From Verrucomicrobiota bacterium (lineage in GTDB: Bacteria; Verrucomicrobiota; Kiritimatiellia; UBA8416; JABMPJ01), in the NCBI GenBank assembly GCA_018648805.1, contig JABGQM010000033.1, positions 1 to 50,627 of the forward strand: a stretch of DNA of 50,627 bases, in the 5' to 3' direction. The notes below the pieces were generated by a model. The model did no database searches and was not told the DNA's origin. It was given only the letters and a program-made list of their open reading frames with translations. Shown piece after piece: positions 1 through 8,567 of this stretch. A program made the position numbers and the translations under genes. The first letter of the stretch is position 1. The number at the start of each line of letters is the position of its first letter.

Positions 1-75
1 CTGCATCGTGAACTTTGTCGTGACCTGAAACGAAACCAACTATCTCGTAAACTTTGTCGAGAACTGCATCGAAAT
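1..75. repeat. Degenerate 12-bp periodic array, cut by the window edge
   Basis: Units resembling GAACTTTGTCGT and GAACTGCATCGA recur at a spacing of about 12 bases (near 10, 22, 49 and 61), with one longer unit in between. The array continues beyond the left edge. No open frame with protein-like composition covers it. It has the same style, short period and GAAC-type start, as the other intergenic arms in this window but a different sequence. It is probably one arm of an interspersed element. Confidence 0.5.
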
Positions 76-164
76 GCGCCGTGCGCCAGCGATATGGAGC
101 TCTTGACGGTTCATGTGAGTGACAACTTGAGATCAGGACGGGACCTGAGCAGTAGGCAGGAATC

Positions 165-325
165 GAGTAAGCGGGTCGGTTAAGGGTATCCGAGTAAGTG
201 TTGGGGTTAAGAGTGCGAGTAAGAGTACGGTCAAGTGCGTGGAAAGCTGCTTCTTACACTTACTCGCCCCACTTCGTCGCCACCCTTAACCGGATGCCCT
301 TAACCGAACTGCTTAAACGGTTCAT
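165..325. repeat. Imperfect long inverted repeat with GAGTAAG/TTAAGGG arms
   Basis: The left arm (about 168-235) alternates GAGTAAG and GGTTAAGGG units. The right arm (about 255-318) is its approximate reverse complement. About 34 bases around GGTTAAGGGTATCCG match GGTTAAGGGCATCCG on the other strand with few differences. The right arm contains CCCCACTTCGT at 267-277, which is also the core of the octamer repeat family elsewhere in the window. Bases 326-403 hold nothing recognisable. Confidence 0.6.
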
Positions 326-403
326 GTAGAAGCAGTCGGAATGCAGATGAGAACGCTTGTCCACGATGTGTTGGCATTTGAGAATTAGGGATTAGGGTAC
401 GGT

Positions 404-1825
404 ATGAATCTAACTAGATGTATAAAAATGGGCTTACTCGTTGTCGGCGGGTTGGTGCTGGGCGCGGGTTGCGGGCGGGAGGCGGAGGGGCCGCAGACGT
501 TGACCGAGACCGCTCGGCACGAGGACTTGACGGTGTTGATCCGGGCCTCGGGTGAGATCCGCGCGGCCGACTCCAACAAGATCTATCCCCAGCTCAAGGG
601 CGCGGGGACCATCGAGTTTATTGTGCCTGAAGGTGAGCGCGTGACCAACAGCCAGGTCGTGGCCCGTTTCGCCACCGATGAGATCGAGAAACTGATCCGC
701 AGCCACGAGGTCAACGAGCTCGGACAGCAGAACAAGCTGGATGCGGCCGTCACGGCGCTTGAGATCGAGACAATGGACAATCTCAAGAATCTCAAGCTAG
801 CCGAGCAGGCGGTCACCTCGACCGAGATGAAGCTCAAGAAGTACCGCGAAGGCGATGCGCCGCTGGCGAAGCGCAAGGCGCGTCTGCAGGTTGAGACTAC
901 GGCCCGCGAGCTGAAGATGAAAGAGACGCGCGTCAGGGATATCGTCGGGCTGCTGGCCGAAGGCTTTGTGACGCAAGACCAGGTTGAAGAGGAACGTATC
1001 GCGCTGGAGAAGGCCAAGGTCGCGCATGAAACGGCCAAGGTTGAGGAGACGCTCAACGAGCAGTACACCCACCCGTTGCGTGAGGCGGAGGCGGTCAACG
1101 CGTTCGAAGCCGCCACCACCGATCTGGAGAAGACGCGCAAGAGCGGGGCGGTCGAGCTGCGTCAGAAAGAGCAGAATGTCGCGGCGCTGCGCCGTGCCCT
1201 CGAGCAGACTCAGGAGGAGGTCAAGGAGGCGCGCGCAGAGCTCACCTTCTGCGTGGTCACGGCGCCGACCGAGGGCATCGTCACCTATGCCGATCCGCGC
1301 CGCCCGTGGCGCCGCGCGGATGTGCAGGTCGGGGCACGGATCAGTCGCGGCCAGGTCCTGATGACGATTCCGGATATGAGCGGCATGATTGCGGCGATCA
1401 ATGTGTCCGAGGCCGACATCCACCGTGTGCGGCCGGGCCAGAAGGCCACGGTGCGTAGTGAAGCCCTGGCCGAGGTGGTGATGCTCGGCGAGGTCAAAAA
1501 GGTGGCCGAGGTGGCCAACTCGGGCGGCTGGTTGGGGTCGGACGTCAAAGAGTTTGAAGTCGAGCTGGCTCTCGAGGACGGCAAGGATTTGAAGCCCGGC
1601 TTCTCCTGCCGCGTGGAGATCGAGGCGGCCCACGTGGCGCAGGCGCTGACCCTGCCGCTGCAGGCGGTCTTCCGCGAGCAGGGCGCGCTGGTGGTGTATC
1701 GCCGCGAGAAGGGCCAGACGGAGCGGACGGTGGTGGAGGTTGGTGAGACCTCGGAGACGCGTGTCGAGATCTTGTCGGGTGTCCGTGAGGGTGACGCCGT
1801 GTTGCTCGTGGCGCCGGAGGCTTAA
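404..1825 (+). CDS. MacA-like periplasmic adaptor lipoprotein (HlyD family)
   Basis: This is a membrane-fusion adaptor that would link an inner-membrane ABC exporter to an outer-membrane channel. The N-terminus is hydrophobic and ends in a lipobox-like stretch with Cys23, so a lipoprotein is likely. Two lipoyl-like half domains (about 45-90 and 290-330) flank a long Lys/Glu-rich helical hairpin (about 90-285), followed by beta-barrel and membrane-proximal domains. At 473 residues it is longer than E. coli MacA because the hairpin is long. An in-frame ATG at 428 is an equally good start. The ATPase and permease genes follow 3 and 4 bases apart, so this is one operon. No TolC-type gene is in the window. 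The substrate is unknown. Confidence 0.88.
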   Translation: MNLTRCIKMGLLVVGGLVLGAGCGREAEGPQTLTETARHEDLTVLIRASGEIRAADSNKIYPQLKGAGTIEFIVPEGERVTNSQVVARFATDEIEKLIRSHEVNELGQQNKLDAAVTALEIETMDNLKNLKLAEQAVTSTEMKLKKYREGDAPLAKRKARLQVETTARELKMKETRVRDIVGLLAEGFVTQDQVEEERIALEKAKVAHETAKVEETLNEQYTHPLREAEAVNAFEAATTDLEKTRKSGAVELRQKEQNVAALRRALEQTQEEVKEARAELTFCVVTAPTEGIVTYADPRRPWRRADVQVGARISRGQVLMTIPDMSGMIAAINVSEADIHRVRPGQKATVRSEALAEVVMLGEVKKVAEVANSGGWLGSDVKEFEVELALEDGKDLKPGFSCRVEIEAAHVAQALTLPLQAVFREQGALVVYRREKGQTERTVVEVGETSETRVEILSGVREGDAVLLVAPEA

Positions 1826-1828
1826 CGC

Positions 1829-2491
1829 GTGATCACGTTGGATCATATTACCAAGACTTATCCCGTCGGCGGCGGTCTGACGGTTCTGGATGACGTCTGT
1901 CTCGATATCGCGCAGGGGGAGTATCTCGGCATCCTGGGGCCTTCCGGATCGGGCAAGTCGACCATGTTGCATATCATGGGGCTGCTCGATCGCCCAACCT
2001 CCGGTCACCTCGCGTTCGATGGCCGGCCGGTCAACGCGCTGGATGACAAGGAGCTCTCGACGATGCGCGGGCGGCTGGTCGGTTTTGTGTTTCAATCGTT
2101 CCACCTCGTGCCGCAGCTGAGCGTGTCGGAGAATGTCGAGCTGCCCCTTTTCTACCAGGGCGTGCCGCGGCGGCAGCGGCGCGCGCGTGCGGCGAAGGCT
2201 CTGGACGAGGTCGGCATGTCGCCGCGCCGCGGGCATCTGCCTGCGCAACTTTCGGGTGGGGAACGCCAGCGGACCGCCATTGCGCGGGCGCTGGTGACCG
2301 AGCCGGCCTTGATTCTGGCGGATGAACCGACCGGCAACCTCGATTCGCGCACCGGCGGCGACATCGTGGCGTTGCTGGAACGGTTGCATGGCGAGGGGCG
2401 TACGATCGTGATGATCACGCACGACCGCGACATTGCGGCGCAGCTGCCGCGCGTGGTGCACATCCGGGATGGCAAGCTGGAGGAGCAGTAG
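1829..2491 (+). CDS. MacB/LolD-type ABC transporter ATP-binding protein
   Basis: This is the ATPase subunit that powers the exporter formed with its two neighbours. In 220 residues it shows Walker A GPSGSGKST (37-45), Q-loop Gln89, signature LSGGE (141-145), Walker B LILADE (161-166) and the H-loop His near 198. The long insert after the Q-loop and the DEPTGNLD stretch are typical of the MacB/LolD subfamily. It starts at GTG, 3 bases after the adaptor stop. In E. coli MacB the ATPase and permease are fused; here they are separate genes. Confidence 0.93.
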   Translation: MITLDHITKTYPVGGGLTVLDDVCLDIAQGEYLGILGPSGSGKSTMLHIMGLLDRPTSGHLAFDGRPVNALDDKELSTMRGRLVGFVFQSFHLVPQLSVSENVELPLFYQGVPRRQRRARAAKALDEVGMSPRRGHLPAQLSGGERQRTAIARALVTEPALILADEPTGNLDSRTGGDIVALLERLHGEGRTIVMITHDRDIAAQLPRVVHIRDGKLEEQ

Positions 2492-2495
2492 ACAC

Positions 2496-3746
2496 GTGGA
2501 TTTGTTGTGGCCAATTGAGTTGGTGAGTGACGGGTTGCGCAACCTCGTGCGGCACAAGCTGCGCACGGCCCTGACTATGCTGGGGGTGCTGTGTGGGGTG
2601 GCGGCCGTGATCGCGATGCTGGCCATCGGCGAGGGCGCGCAGCGCACGGTCTTGCGCGAGATCTCCGCATTGGGTCTGCGCAACGTGATCCTCAACTCGG
2701 TTCAGCCGCCCTCGACCTCGGTGACGTCTACCGGCTCGGGGCACAGCCGGAAGATGTTCCGCTACGGCCTGACCGAGAAGGACGTGGCCCTGATCCGGGG
2801 GGGCTGTCCGGACAGCCGCATCTCTGTGGCGCACCTGGTGAAGAGCAAAGTGCATGCGCGCGGCGAGCGGCTGGATGCGCGTGTACTGGGGGTGGAGTCG
2901 GACTACTTTGAGCTATTCTCAACGCGCTTGGTGCGCGGGCGTCTGCTGACGGCGCTGGACGACCTGCGCCGCCACAAGGTGGTGGTGGTGAGCCAGGGGC
3001 TGGAGGAGCATCTACGACGCAGCGGCCTGGTCGACGGGGGCGTGCTCCGGATCGGGTGGCAGCATTTCAACATCGTGGGCGTGGTCGACGTGAGTATTCC
3101 GGGGGGCGACCGGTTTGTCTTCATGCCGTATCACGTGGCGCGTTCGCGTTTCGGGAGCACCACGGTTCAGAGTGAAGCCGGTAGCATGGAGTTTACGCGC
3201 ACGGAAGTGGGGCAGGTGGTCATTCGGGTGGCGGACGAGGAGCGCGTGCCCGCCACGGCGCGGATCGTGCAGCGTATCCTGGACCGTCACCACGAGATGT
3301 CAGATGTGACCATGTCGGTGCCGCTCGACCTGTTGCGCAGTAAACAGCGCACCCAGCGCATCTTGAGCCTGGTGCTGGTCAGCATCGCCGCGATCAGCCT
3401 GCTGGTGGGCGGGATCGGGATCATGAATATCATGCTGGCGATCGTCACCGAGCGCATCCCGGAGATCGGGCTGCGGCGCGCCCTCGGCGCCCGGCGCCGC
3501 GATATCCTGGTGCAGTTCATGATCGAAACCGTAACGCTCTCGACCGTGGGCGGTATCCTGGGGTGTATCCTCGGGGCGGCGGCGGTGCCGGTGGCCTCAC
3601 TCTGGCTGGAGTGGGAGGGGGTCGTCACGGCGCAGTCGGTTCTTCTGGCCCTGGCCGTCTCGTGGGTGGTGGGTGTGGTGTTCGGGTTGGCCCCGGCGGC
3701 TCGCGCCGCGCGCATGGATCCGGTTACCGCCTTGCGCCACGAGTAG
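2496..3746 (+). CDS. MacB-like ABC transporter permease (FtsX family)
   Basis: This is the membrane subunit of the same exporter. The best start is GTG 2496, 4 bases after the ATPase stop; it gives MDLLWPIEL and avoids a long overlap with the upstream gene. Of 416 residues, about 20-45 form the first membrane segment (ALTMLGVLCGVAAVIAML). A periplasmic MacB-type domain follows (about 50-280), then three C-terminal membrane helices of the FtsX domain with the NIMLAIVTERIPEIGLRRALGA region typical of the family. The mechanotransmission type of export is known for MacB; it is not shown for this protein. Confidence 0.92.
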   Translation: MDLLWPIELVSDGLRNLVRHKLRTALTMLGVLCGVAAVIAMLAIGEGAQRTVLREISALGLRNVILNSVQPPSTSVTSTGSGHSRKMFRYGLTEKDVALIRGGCPDSRISVAHLVKSKVHARGERLDARVLGVESDYFELFSTRLVRGRLLTALDDLRRHKVVVVSQGLEEHLRRSGLVDGGVLRIGWQHFNIVGVVDVSIPGGDRFVFMPYHVARSRFGSTTVQSEAGSMEFTRTEVGQVVIRVADEERVPATARIVQRILDRHHEMSDVTMSVPLDLLRSKQRTQRILSLVLVSIAAISLLVGGIGIMNIMLAIVTERIPEIGLRRALGARRRDILVQFMIETVTLSTVGGILGCILGAAAVPVASLWLEWEGVVTAQSVLLALAVSWVVGVVFGLAPAARAARMDPVTALRHE

Positions 3747-3808
3747 ACTCACTGCGGTGCGGCGCTTTTGGATGACATCGGCGCGGCGAGGGGGCATAAT
3801 GGGCGGCT

Positions 3809-4444
3809 ATGAGTGATCTGAACGTAGCCGAGCTGTTCGACTCGATCCAAGGCGAATCGACCTATACCGGGATGGCGTGCTTCTTTGTGCGCCTGGCAGG
3901 CTGCAATCTCAACTGCACCTATTGCGACACGTCGGCATCCCACGAGGCGGGGCGGCCGATGGCGATTGAGGACATCGTGGCGGCCTGTGTGGCCAGTCCG
4001 GCGCCGCTGATTGAGATTACGGGCGGAGAACCGATGCAGCAGCAAGGGTTTGAGGCCCTGGTAACGGCGATTCGGGCGGCCTGCGACAAGAGAGTGCTTG
4101 TCGAAACCAACGGAACATGCGACATTTCACGGATTCCTGACGGCGTGGTTGCCGTGGTGGATGTGAAGACACCCGGGAGCGGGATGGATGGGACGTTTGA
4201 CGAGTCGAACGTGGCGCGATTGCGACCCGACGACGAAGTGAAGTTCGTCCTGTGTGACCGGCGTGACTATGAGTGGGCCGCCGCGTTTGTACGGCAGCAT
4301 GACCTCGCCGCACACTGTGCGGCTGTTTTGTTCAGCCCCAGCGCGCATCAACTCGATGCCGGCCGGCTGGCGGAGTGGTTGGTGGCTGATGGATTGCCCG
4401 TGCGACTGCAGGTGCAGCTGCACAAGCTGTTGAACTTCAAATAG
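3809..4444 (+). CDS. queE: 7-carboxy-7-deazaguanine synthase (radical SAM)
   Basis: QueE converts 6-carboxytetrahydropterin to 7-carboxy-7-deazaguanine, the ring contraction in queuosine and archaeosine precursor synthesis. The cluster motif is CNLNCTYC (Cys32, Cys36, Cys39), a CX3CX2C pattern. SIQGESTYTG near the N-terminus and ITGGEP near residue 72 bind S-adenosylmethionine in the family. At 211 residues it has the usual QueE length. The other queuosine genes (queC, queD, queF) are not in the window. It lies 62 bases after the exporter genes and 12 bases before the aminotransferase gene. Confidence 0.9.
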   Translation: MSDLNVAELFDSIQGESTYTGMACFFVRLAGCNLNCTYCDTSASHEAGRPMAIEDIVAACVASPAPLIEITGGEPMQQQGFEALVTAIRAACDKRVLVETNGTCDISRIPDGVVAVVDVKTPGSGMDGTFDESNVARLRPDDEVKFVLCDRRDYEWAAAFVRQHDLAAHCAAVLFSPSAHQLDAGRLAEWLVADGLPVRLQVQLHKLLNFK

Positions 4445-4456
4445 ACAGGGGATCAG

Positions 4457-5605
4457 ATGAACGTACCGTTGCTTGACCTGAAGGCGCAATATGCGCCGTT
4501 ACGTGAGGAAATTCGCACGGCCATCGATGAAGTATGTGATGCACAGTACTTCATTCTGGGCCCCAAAGTGGTCGCATTCGAGGCTGAAACAGCGGCCTAT
4601 TGCGGGACCAAGGCGGCGATCGGTGTCTCATCAGGTTCGGATGCCCTGATCATTTCGCTTATGGCTCTGGACATTGGTCCGGGCGATGCGGTCATTACCA
4701 GCCCTTACACATTTTTTGCGACCGTCGGCGCGATCGACCGCGTCGGTGCGACACCCGTATTTGTCGATATTGACCCTGTGACGTTCAATTGTGATCCCGC
4801 GGCCATCGAAAACCTGTTGGCCAACTGGCCCGACCGTTTCGCGGGTCTGACCCCTCGCGTGATCATGCCCGTGCATCTCTACGGGCAGTGTGCCGATATG
4901 GATCCCATCATGGCTCTGGCTCAGAAGCATGATCTGGCTGTGGTTGAAGATGGCGCCCAGGCGATTGGCGCTGAGTACCCCGCTGCCAGCGGGACACATC
5001 GCGCCGGATCGATGGGCACAACCGGTTGCTTCAGCTTCTTCCCTTCTAAGAACTTGGGTGGCTTTGGGGATGGCGGCTTGGTGACGACACAGGACGAGGC
5101 CCTGGCCGAGAAGCTGCAGCAGCTGCGCAACCACGGCATGAACCCGCGCTACTATCACAAGATGGTAGGTGGGAACTTCCGTTTGGATGCGATACAGGCA
5201 GCCGTACTCTCCGTTAAACTCCGCCATCTCGATGAGTGGCATGCGGGTCGGCGTAAAAACGCAGCCTATTACAGTTCAGCTTTTGAGGGATCAGCCGTGC
5301 AGACGCCCGCCATGGTTTATGCCCATTCGGATGTCCAGCAGCCCCATATCTTCAACCAGTTCATCATTCGCGTGCCCAATCGCGATGCGGTCAAGGCGCA
5401 TCTCACTGAGCAGGCGATTGGCAACGATATCTATTATCCGCTCTGCCTGCACATGCAGGAGTGTTTTGCCGGATTGGGCTATGCCGAGGGTGATTTTCCG
5501 CAGGCGGAGGCCGCCACAAAGGATGTGCTCGCACTGCCGGTCTATCCTGAATTGACGGAAGAGATGCAGGACTTCGTGGTGAAGTCTGTGCTGGAAGCTG
5601 TTTAG
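4457..5605 (+). CDS. DegT/DnrJ/EryC1/StrS family PLP aminotransferase
   Basis: This family transaminates nucleotide-linked keto-sugars to amino-sugars for surface polysaccharides or modified glycans. The length of 382 residues is normal. GSDALI at 60-65 contacts the phosphate of PLP, Asp165 (VVEDGAQ) pairs with the pyridine nitrogen, and Lys198 in FFPSKNLGGFGDGG is the Schiff-base lysine. No partner sugar dehydratase or transferase is adjacent, so the substrate cannot be named. It sits between queE and purA, and linkage to either is likely only by shared transcription. Confidence 0.9.
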   Translation: MNVPLLDLKAQYAPLREEIRTAIDEVCDAQYFILGPKVVAFEAETAAYCGTKAAIGVSSGSDALIISLMALDIGPGDAVITSPYTFFATVGAIDRVGATPVFVDIDPVTFNCDPAAIENLLANWPDRFAGLTPRVIMPVHLYGQCADMDPIMALAQKHDLAVVEDGAQAIGAEYPAASGTHRAGSMGTTGCFSFFPSKNLGGFGDGGLVTTQDEALAEKLQQLRNHGMNPRYYHKMVGGNFRLDAIQAAVLSVKLRHLDEWHAGRRKNAAYYSSAFEGSAVQTPAMVYAHSDVQQPHIFNQFIIRVPNRDAVKAHLTEQAIGNDIYYPLCLHMQECFAGLGYAEGDFPQAEAATKDVLALPVYPELTEEMQDFVVKSVLEAV

Positions 5606-5658
5606 ACATTGGGGATGTAGAATCGAAGATCTGAGAGAAACTGGAGAGGTGAGATAAG

Positions 5659-6936
5659 ATGGCTAATACCGTACTCGTGGGCGCCCAGTGGGGCGATGAA
5701 GGCAAGGGCAAGATTATCGACGTGTTGACGTCGGAAGTGGACGTGGTGGCACGTTACCAAGGCGGCAACAACGCCGGTCACACGGTTATCATTGGTGATG
5801 CGAAGTACGTCTTACACCTGCTGCCCTCGGGCATGCTGCACGAAGGCAAACAGTGCGTTATCGGCAACGGCGTTGTGATTGATCCGACCGCCCTGGCCGC
5901 CGAGATCAACGAGCTGAGCGAGAAGGGCATTGATATCGGCGATCGCCTCCTGATCAGCGATCGGGCCCACATTGTGTTTCCCTATCACGGCGCATTGGAT
6001 GCCAGCCGCGAGGCGGCCTGCCGCAAGGAGAACAAAATCGGCACCACCAAGCGTGGTATCGGTCCGGCCTATGGCGACAAGATGTCGCGCGTCGGGCTGC
6101 GGCTCGGCGATCTGCGTGATCCGGCCTTTCCCCAGCTGCTGACCGAGCGCATGAACGAAGTCAACCGCGTGCTCGAGGCCATGGGTGCCGAGCCGCTTGA
6201 TACGGCCAAGCTGATCACGGGTATCTGCGAAGCCGCGCGCGTGATTGAGCCCTTTATTGGTGACTCGATCACCTTCCTGGGCGAAGCGGTACGTGACGGC
6301 AAGTCGATTCTCTTTGAAGGCGCGCAGGGCACGATGCTCGATATCGATTTTGGGAGCTACCCGTTCGTGACCTCGTCCAATTCGACGGCCGGTGGGGCCT
6401 GCACCGGTACGGGGGTGCCGCCCAACAAGATCGATCGCGTTCTGGGCGTGATCAAGACCTATACCACACGTGTGGGTGAGGGGCCGTTCCCGACCGAGCT
6501 GACCGACGAGATCGGCGAGCTGCTGGCGCGCGAAGGCAATGAGTTTGGCGCGACGACCGGTCGCCCGCGACGCTGCGGTTGGTTCGATGCCGTGGTGGCG
6601 CGCTACTCGGCCATGATCAACGGCTTTGACGTGTGGGCCATGACGAAGCTGGACGTGCTCGACAAGCTCGCGACGATCAAGATCTGTGTGGCCTACGAGT
6701 GCGACGGCGAGCGCTACGAGACGGTGCCGGGCAACGTGCGCATCCTGGCACGCTGCACGCCGGTCTACGAAGAAATGCCCGGCTGGCAGAGCCCGACCGG
6801 GGATATCACGGTCTACGAAGATCTACCCCAGGCGGCCAGGGACTATGTCGAACGCCTGGTCGAGCTGACGGGTGTCAAACTCGGGATCCTCTCGGTCGGC
6901 GCCCCGCGTAAGAGCACGTTGCGCGTTGGAATGTAA
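5659..6936 (+). CDS. purA: Adenylosuccinate synthetase
   Basis: PurA makes adenylosuccinate from IMP, aspartate and GTP in AMP synthesis. The sequence has GDEGKGK at 12-18 with catalytic Asp13, NNAGHTV with catalytic His41, and TTKRGIGPAYGDK and GPFPTEL motifs. The length of 425 residues is typical. It starts at an ATG preceded by GGAGAGGTGAG. uppS follows after 3 bases, so purA may lead the long isoprenoid/envelope transcript. Confidence 0.97.
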   Translation: MANTVLVGAQWGDEGKGKIIDVLTSEVDVVARYQGGNNAGHTVIIGDAKYVLHLLPSGMLHEGKQCVIGNGVVIDPTALAAEINELSEKGIDIGDRLLISDRAHIVFPYHGALDASREAACRKENKIGTTKRGIGPAYGDKMSRVGLRLGDLRDPAFPQLLTERMNEVNRVLEAMGAEPLDTAKLITGICEAARVIEPFIGDSITFLGEAVRDGKSILFEGAQGTMLDIDFGSYPFVTSSNSTAGGACTGTGVPPNKIDRVLGVIKTYTTRVGEGPFPTELTDEIGELLAREGNEFGATTGRPRRCGWFDAVVARYSAMINGFDVWAMTKLDVLDKLATIKICVAYECDGERYETVPGNVRILARCTPVYEEMPGWQSPTGDITVYEDLPQAARDYVERLVELTGVKLGILSVGAPRKSTLRVGM

Positions 6937-6939
6937 GGT

Positions 6940-7662
6940 ATGAGCGCTGCGGTGCCACCAGCTTCCGTGCCCCGACACGTGGCCATCATTATGGATGGCA
7001 ACGGGCGCTGGGCCCGGCAGCGCAAGCTGCCGCGCCTGAAGGGGCATGAGCGCGGTGCCGAATCGGTGCGGTCGGCCATCCGCAGCTGTCGCGACGCCGG
7101 CATTCAATACCTGACCCTCTACGCCTTCAGCGTCGAGAACTGGTCGCGCCCCAAAGCCGAGATCAACGGGTTGATGCGGCTGTTGCGCACCTTCCTGCGG
7201 GATCGTGCCCAGGAGCTGCACGACGACCACGTGCGCCTGCGCGTGACCGGGCGTATGCAGGATCTGCCTGCCGCCGTGCAGAAGGCGCTCAATCGCGTCA
7301 TGGCGGATACCGCGGCCTACGAGCGCGGCACCCTTATTCTGGCGCTGAGCTATGGGGGGCGGGCCGAGCTGGTGGATGCCACGCGGCGGATCGCGGCCGA
7401 GGTCAAGGCGGGCACGCTGGCTCCGGATGCGATTGATGAGCAGACGATCGCGGACCACCTCTACCTGCCCGATGTGCCTGATCCCGATCTGCTGATCCGG
7501 ACCAGCGGCGAGATGCGCTTGAGCAACTTTCTGTTGTGGCAGCTCTCGTACAGTGAGCTCTACGTGACGGATGTGCTCTGGCCCGATTTTCGGGATGATG
7601 AGTTTCAGAGGGCCCTGGCGGCCTATGCCGGGCGACACCGGCGCTATGGAGGCCTGGCATGA
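6940..7662 (+). CDS. uppS: Isoprenyl transferase (undecaprenyl diphosphate synthase)
   Basis: This enzyme condenses isopentenyl diphosphate onto farnesyl diphosphate to give the C55 lipid carrier precursor used for peptidoglycan and O-antigen. The hallmark MDGNGRWA sits at 18-25 with catalytic Asp19. The C-terminal RTSGEMRLSNFLLWQLSYSE block binds the diphosphate. Length 240 is standard. Its stop overlaps the cdsA start by 4 bases (ATGA), which indicates translational coupling. Confidence 0.96.
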   Translation: MSAAVPPASVPRHVAIIMDGNGRWARQRKLPRLKGHERGAESVRSAIRSCRDAGIQYLTLYAFSVENWSRPKAEINGLMRLLRTFLRDRAQELHDDHVRLRVTGRMQDLPAAVQKALNRVMADTAAYERGTLILALSYGGRAELVDATRRIAAEVKAGTLAPDAIDEQTIADHLYLPDVPDPDLLIRTSGEMRLSNFLLWQLSYSELYVTDVLWPDFRDDEFQRALAAYAGRHRRYGGLA

Positions 7663-8567
7663 CAAGCCAACCTGTTTTAGACAAGCGGCGCATCCTGACC
7701 CACCGCATCATGAGCGGTACGCTGATTGTTTCCTCTCTCATTCTGGCAGCCAATCATATGCCCTCTCTGGGTGGCTGGCTGCTTCTCGTAGCCATCAGCG
7801 CTATGGCCCAACTCGAGTTCTACCGGTTGTTGAATCTGCCTGGTATTCCTGTGTTTCGATGGTTGGGCGTGCTCGTGGGGACGGGCATGATAACGAGCAC
7901 CTATGTGGCACTTGGCTTGCCGGAAGATCAGGCCGTGGACGCCCTGGCGTGGGAGCACTTGGTGCTATGCCTGGGGGTGCTTGCCATCTTCTTCCGGCAG
8001 TTCCCACAGCGCAACAACACGCAGCCGCTCGCCACGGTTGCCTGCACATTGCTGGGTGTTTTCTATGTGTCCTATCTTTTCAACTACATTACACGGCTGG
8101 TGTATACGTGGGAGTATAGCCCTTTCGACATGCCCGTGAAGGACACGGGGCGCGGGCTGGTACTCTACCTGGTTGTGGTGGTCAAAAGTTCTGATATCGG
8201 TGCATTCTTCGTGGGGTCGGCGATTGGGAAACACAAGCTCTTCCCACGCCTCTCACCTAAAAAGACGTGGGAAGGGCTCATAGGCGGCTTGACCTTTGCT
8301 CTGATTGCCAGCCTGATTTACGTTCACATGACACGTGGCTCGATCGGCGTACTACAGATCAGCATGGTCGATGCGGTGATTCTTGGTCTGCTGCTCGCCC
8401 TGGTAGGGATAGCCGGTGACCTGTTTGAGTCGCTCCTCAAGCGCGCCTCCGGCTCAAAGGATTCCGGCGCGGTGGTGCCCGGGATGGGCGGCTTGCTGGA
8501 TGTGCTCGACAGCCTGCTGTTTGGCGCCCCCGTGCTCTACTTCTATGTCAGGTTTGTCTTGTCATGA
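7659..8567 (+). CDS. cdsA: Phosphatidate cytidylyltransferase
   Basis: CdsA makes CDP-diacylglycerol from phosphatidate and CTP for phospholipid synthesis in the inner membrane. The 302-residue protein is mostly hydrophobic with about eight helices. It ends in the family signature, approximately SLLKRASGSKDSG then LDVLDSLLF (about 253-285). The order uppS-cdsA-dxr-rseP is common in bacteria, which supports the call. ATGA overlaps join it to both neighbours. Confidence 0.94.
   Translation: MTSQPVLDKRRILTHRIMSGTLIVSSLILAANHMPSLGGWLLLVAISAMAQLEFYRLLNLPGIPVFRWLGVLVGTGMITSTYVALGLPEDQAVDALAWEHLVLCLGVLAIFFRQFPQRNNTQPLATVACTLLGVFYVSYLFNYITRLVYTWEYSPFDMPVKDTGRGLVLYLVVVVKSSDIGAFFVGSAIGKHKLFPRLSPKKTWEGLIGGLTFALIASLIYVHMTRGSIGVLQISMVDAVILGLLLALVGIAGDLFESLLKRASGSKDSGAVVPGMGGLLDVLDSLLFGAPVLYFYVRFVLS

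Noticed and set aside
797..2695. Long minus-strand frame of 632 codons over the adaptor and ATPase genes
   Set aside because: It is antisense to two genes with clear family motifs, has a His/Arg-rich composition typical of shadow frames in GC-rich DNA, and crosses gene boundaries.
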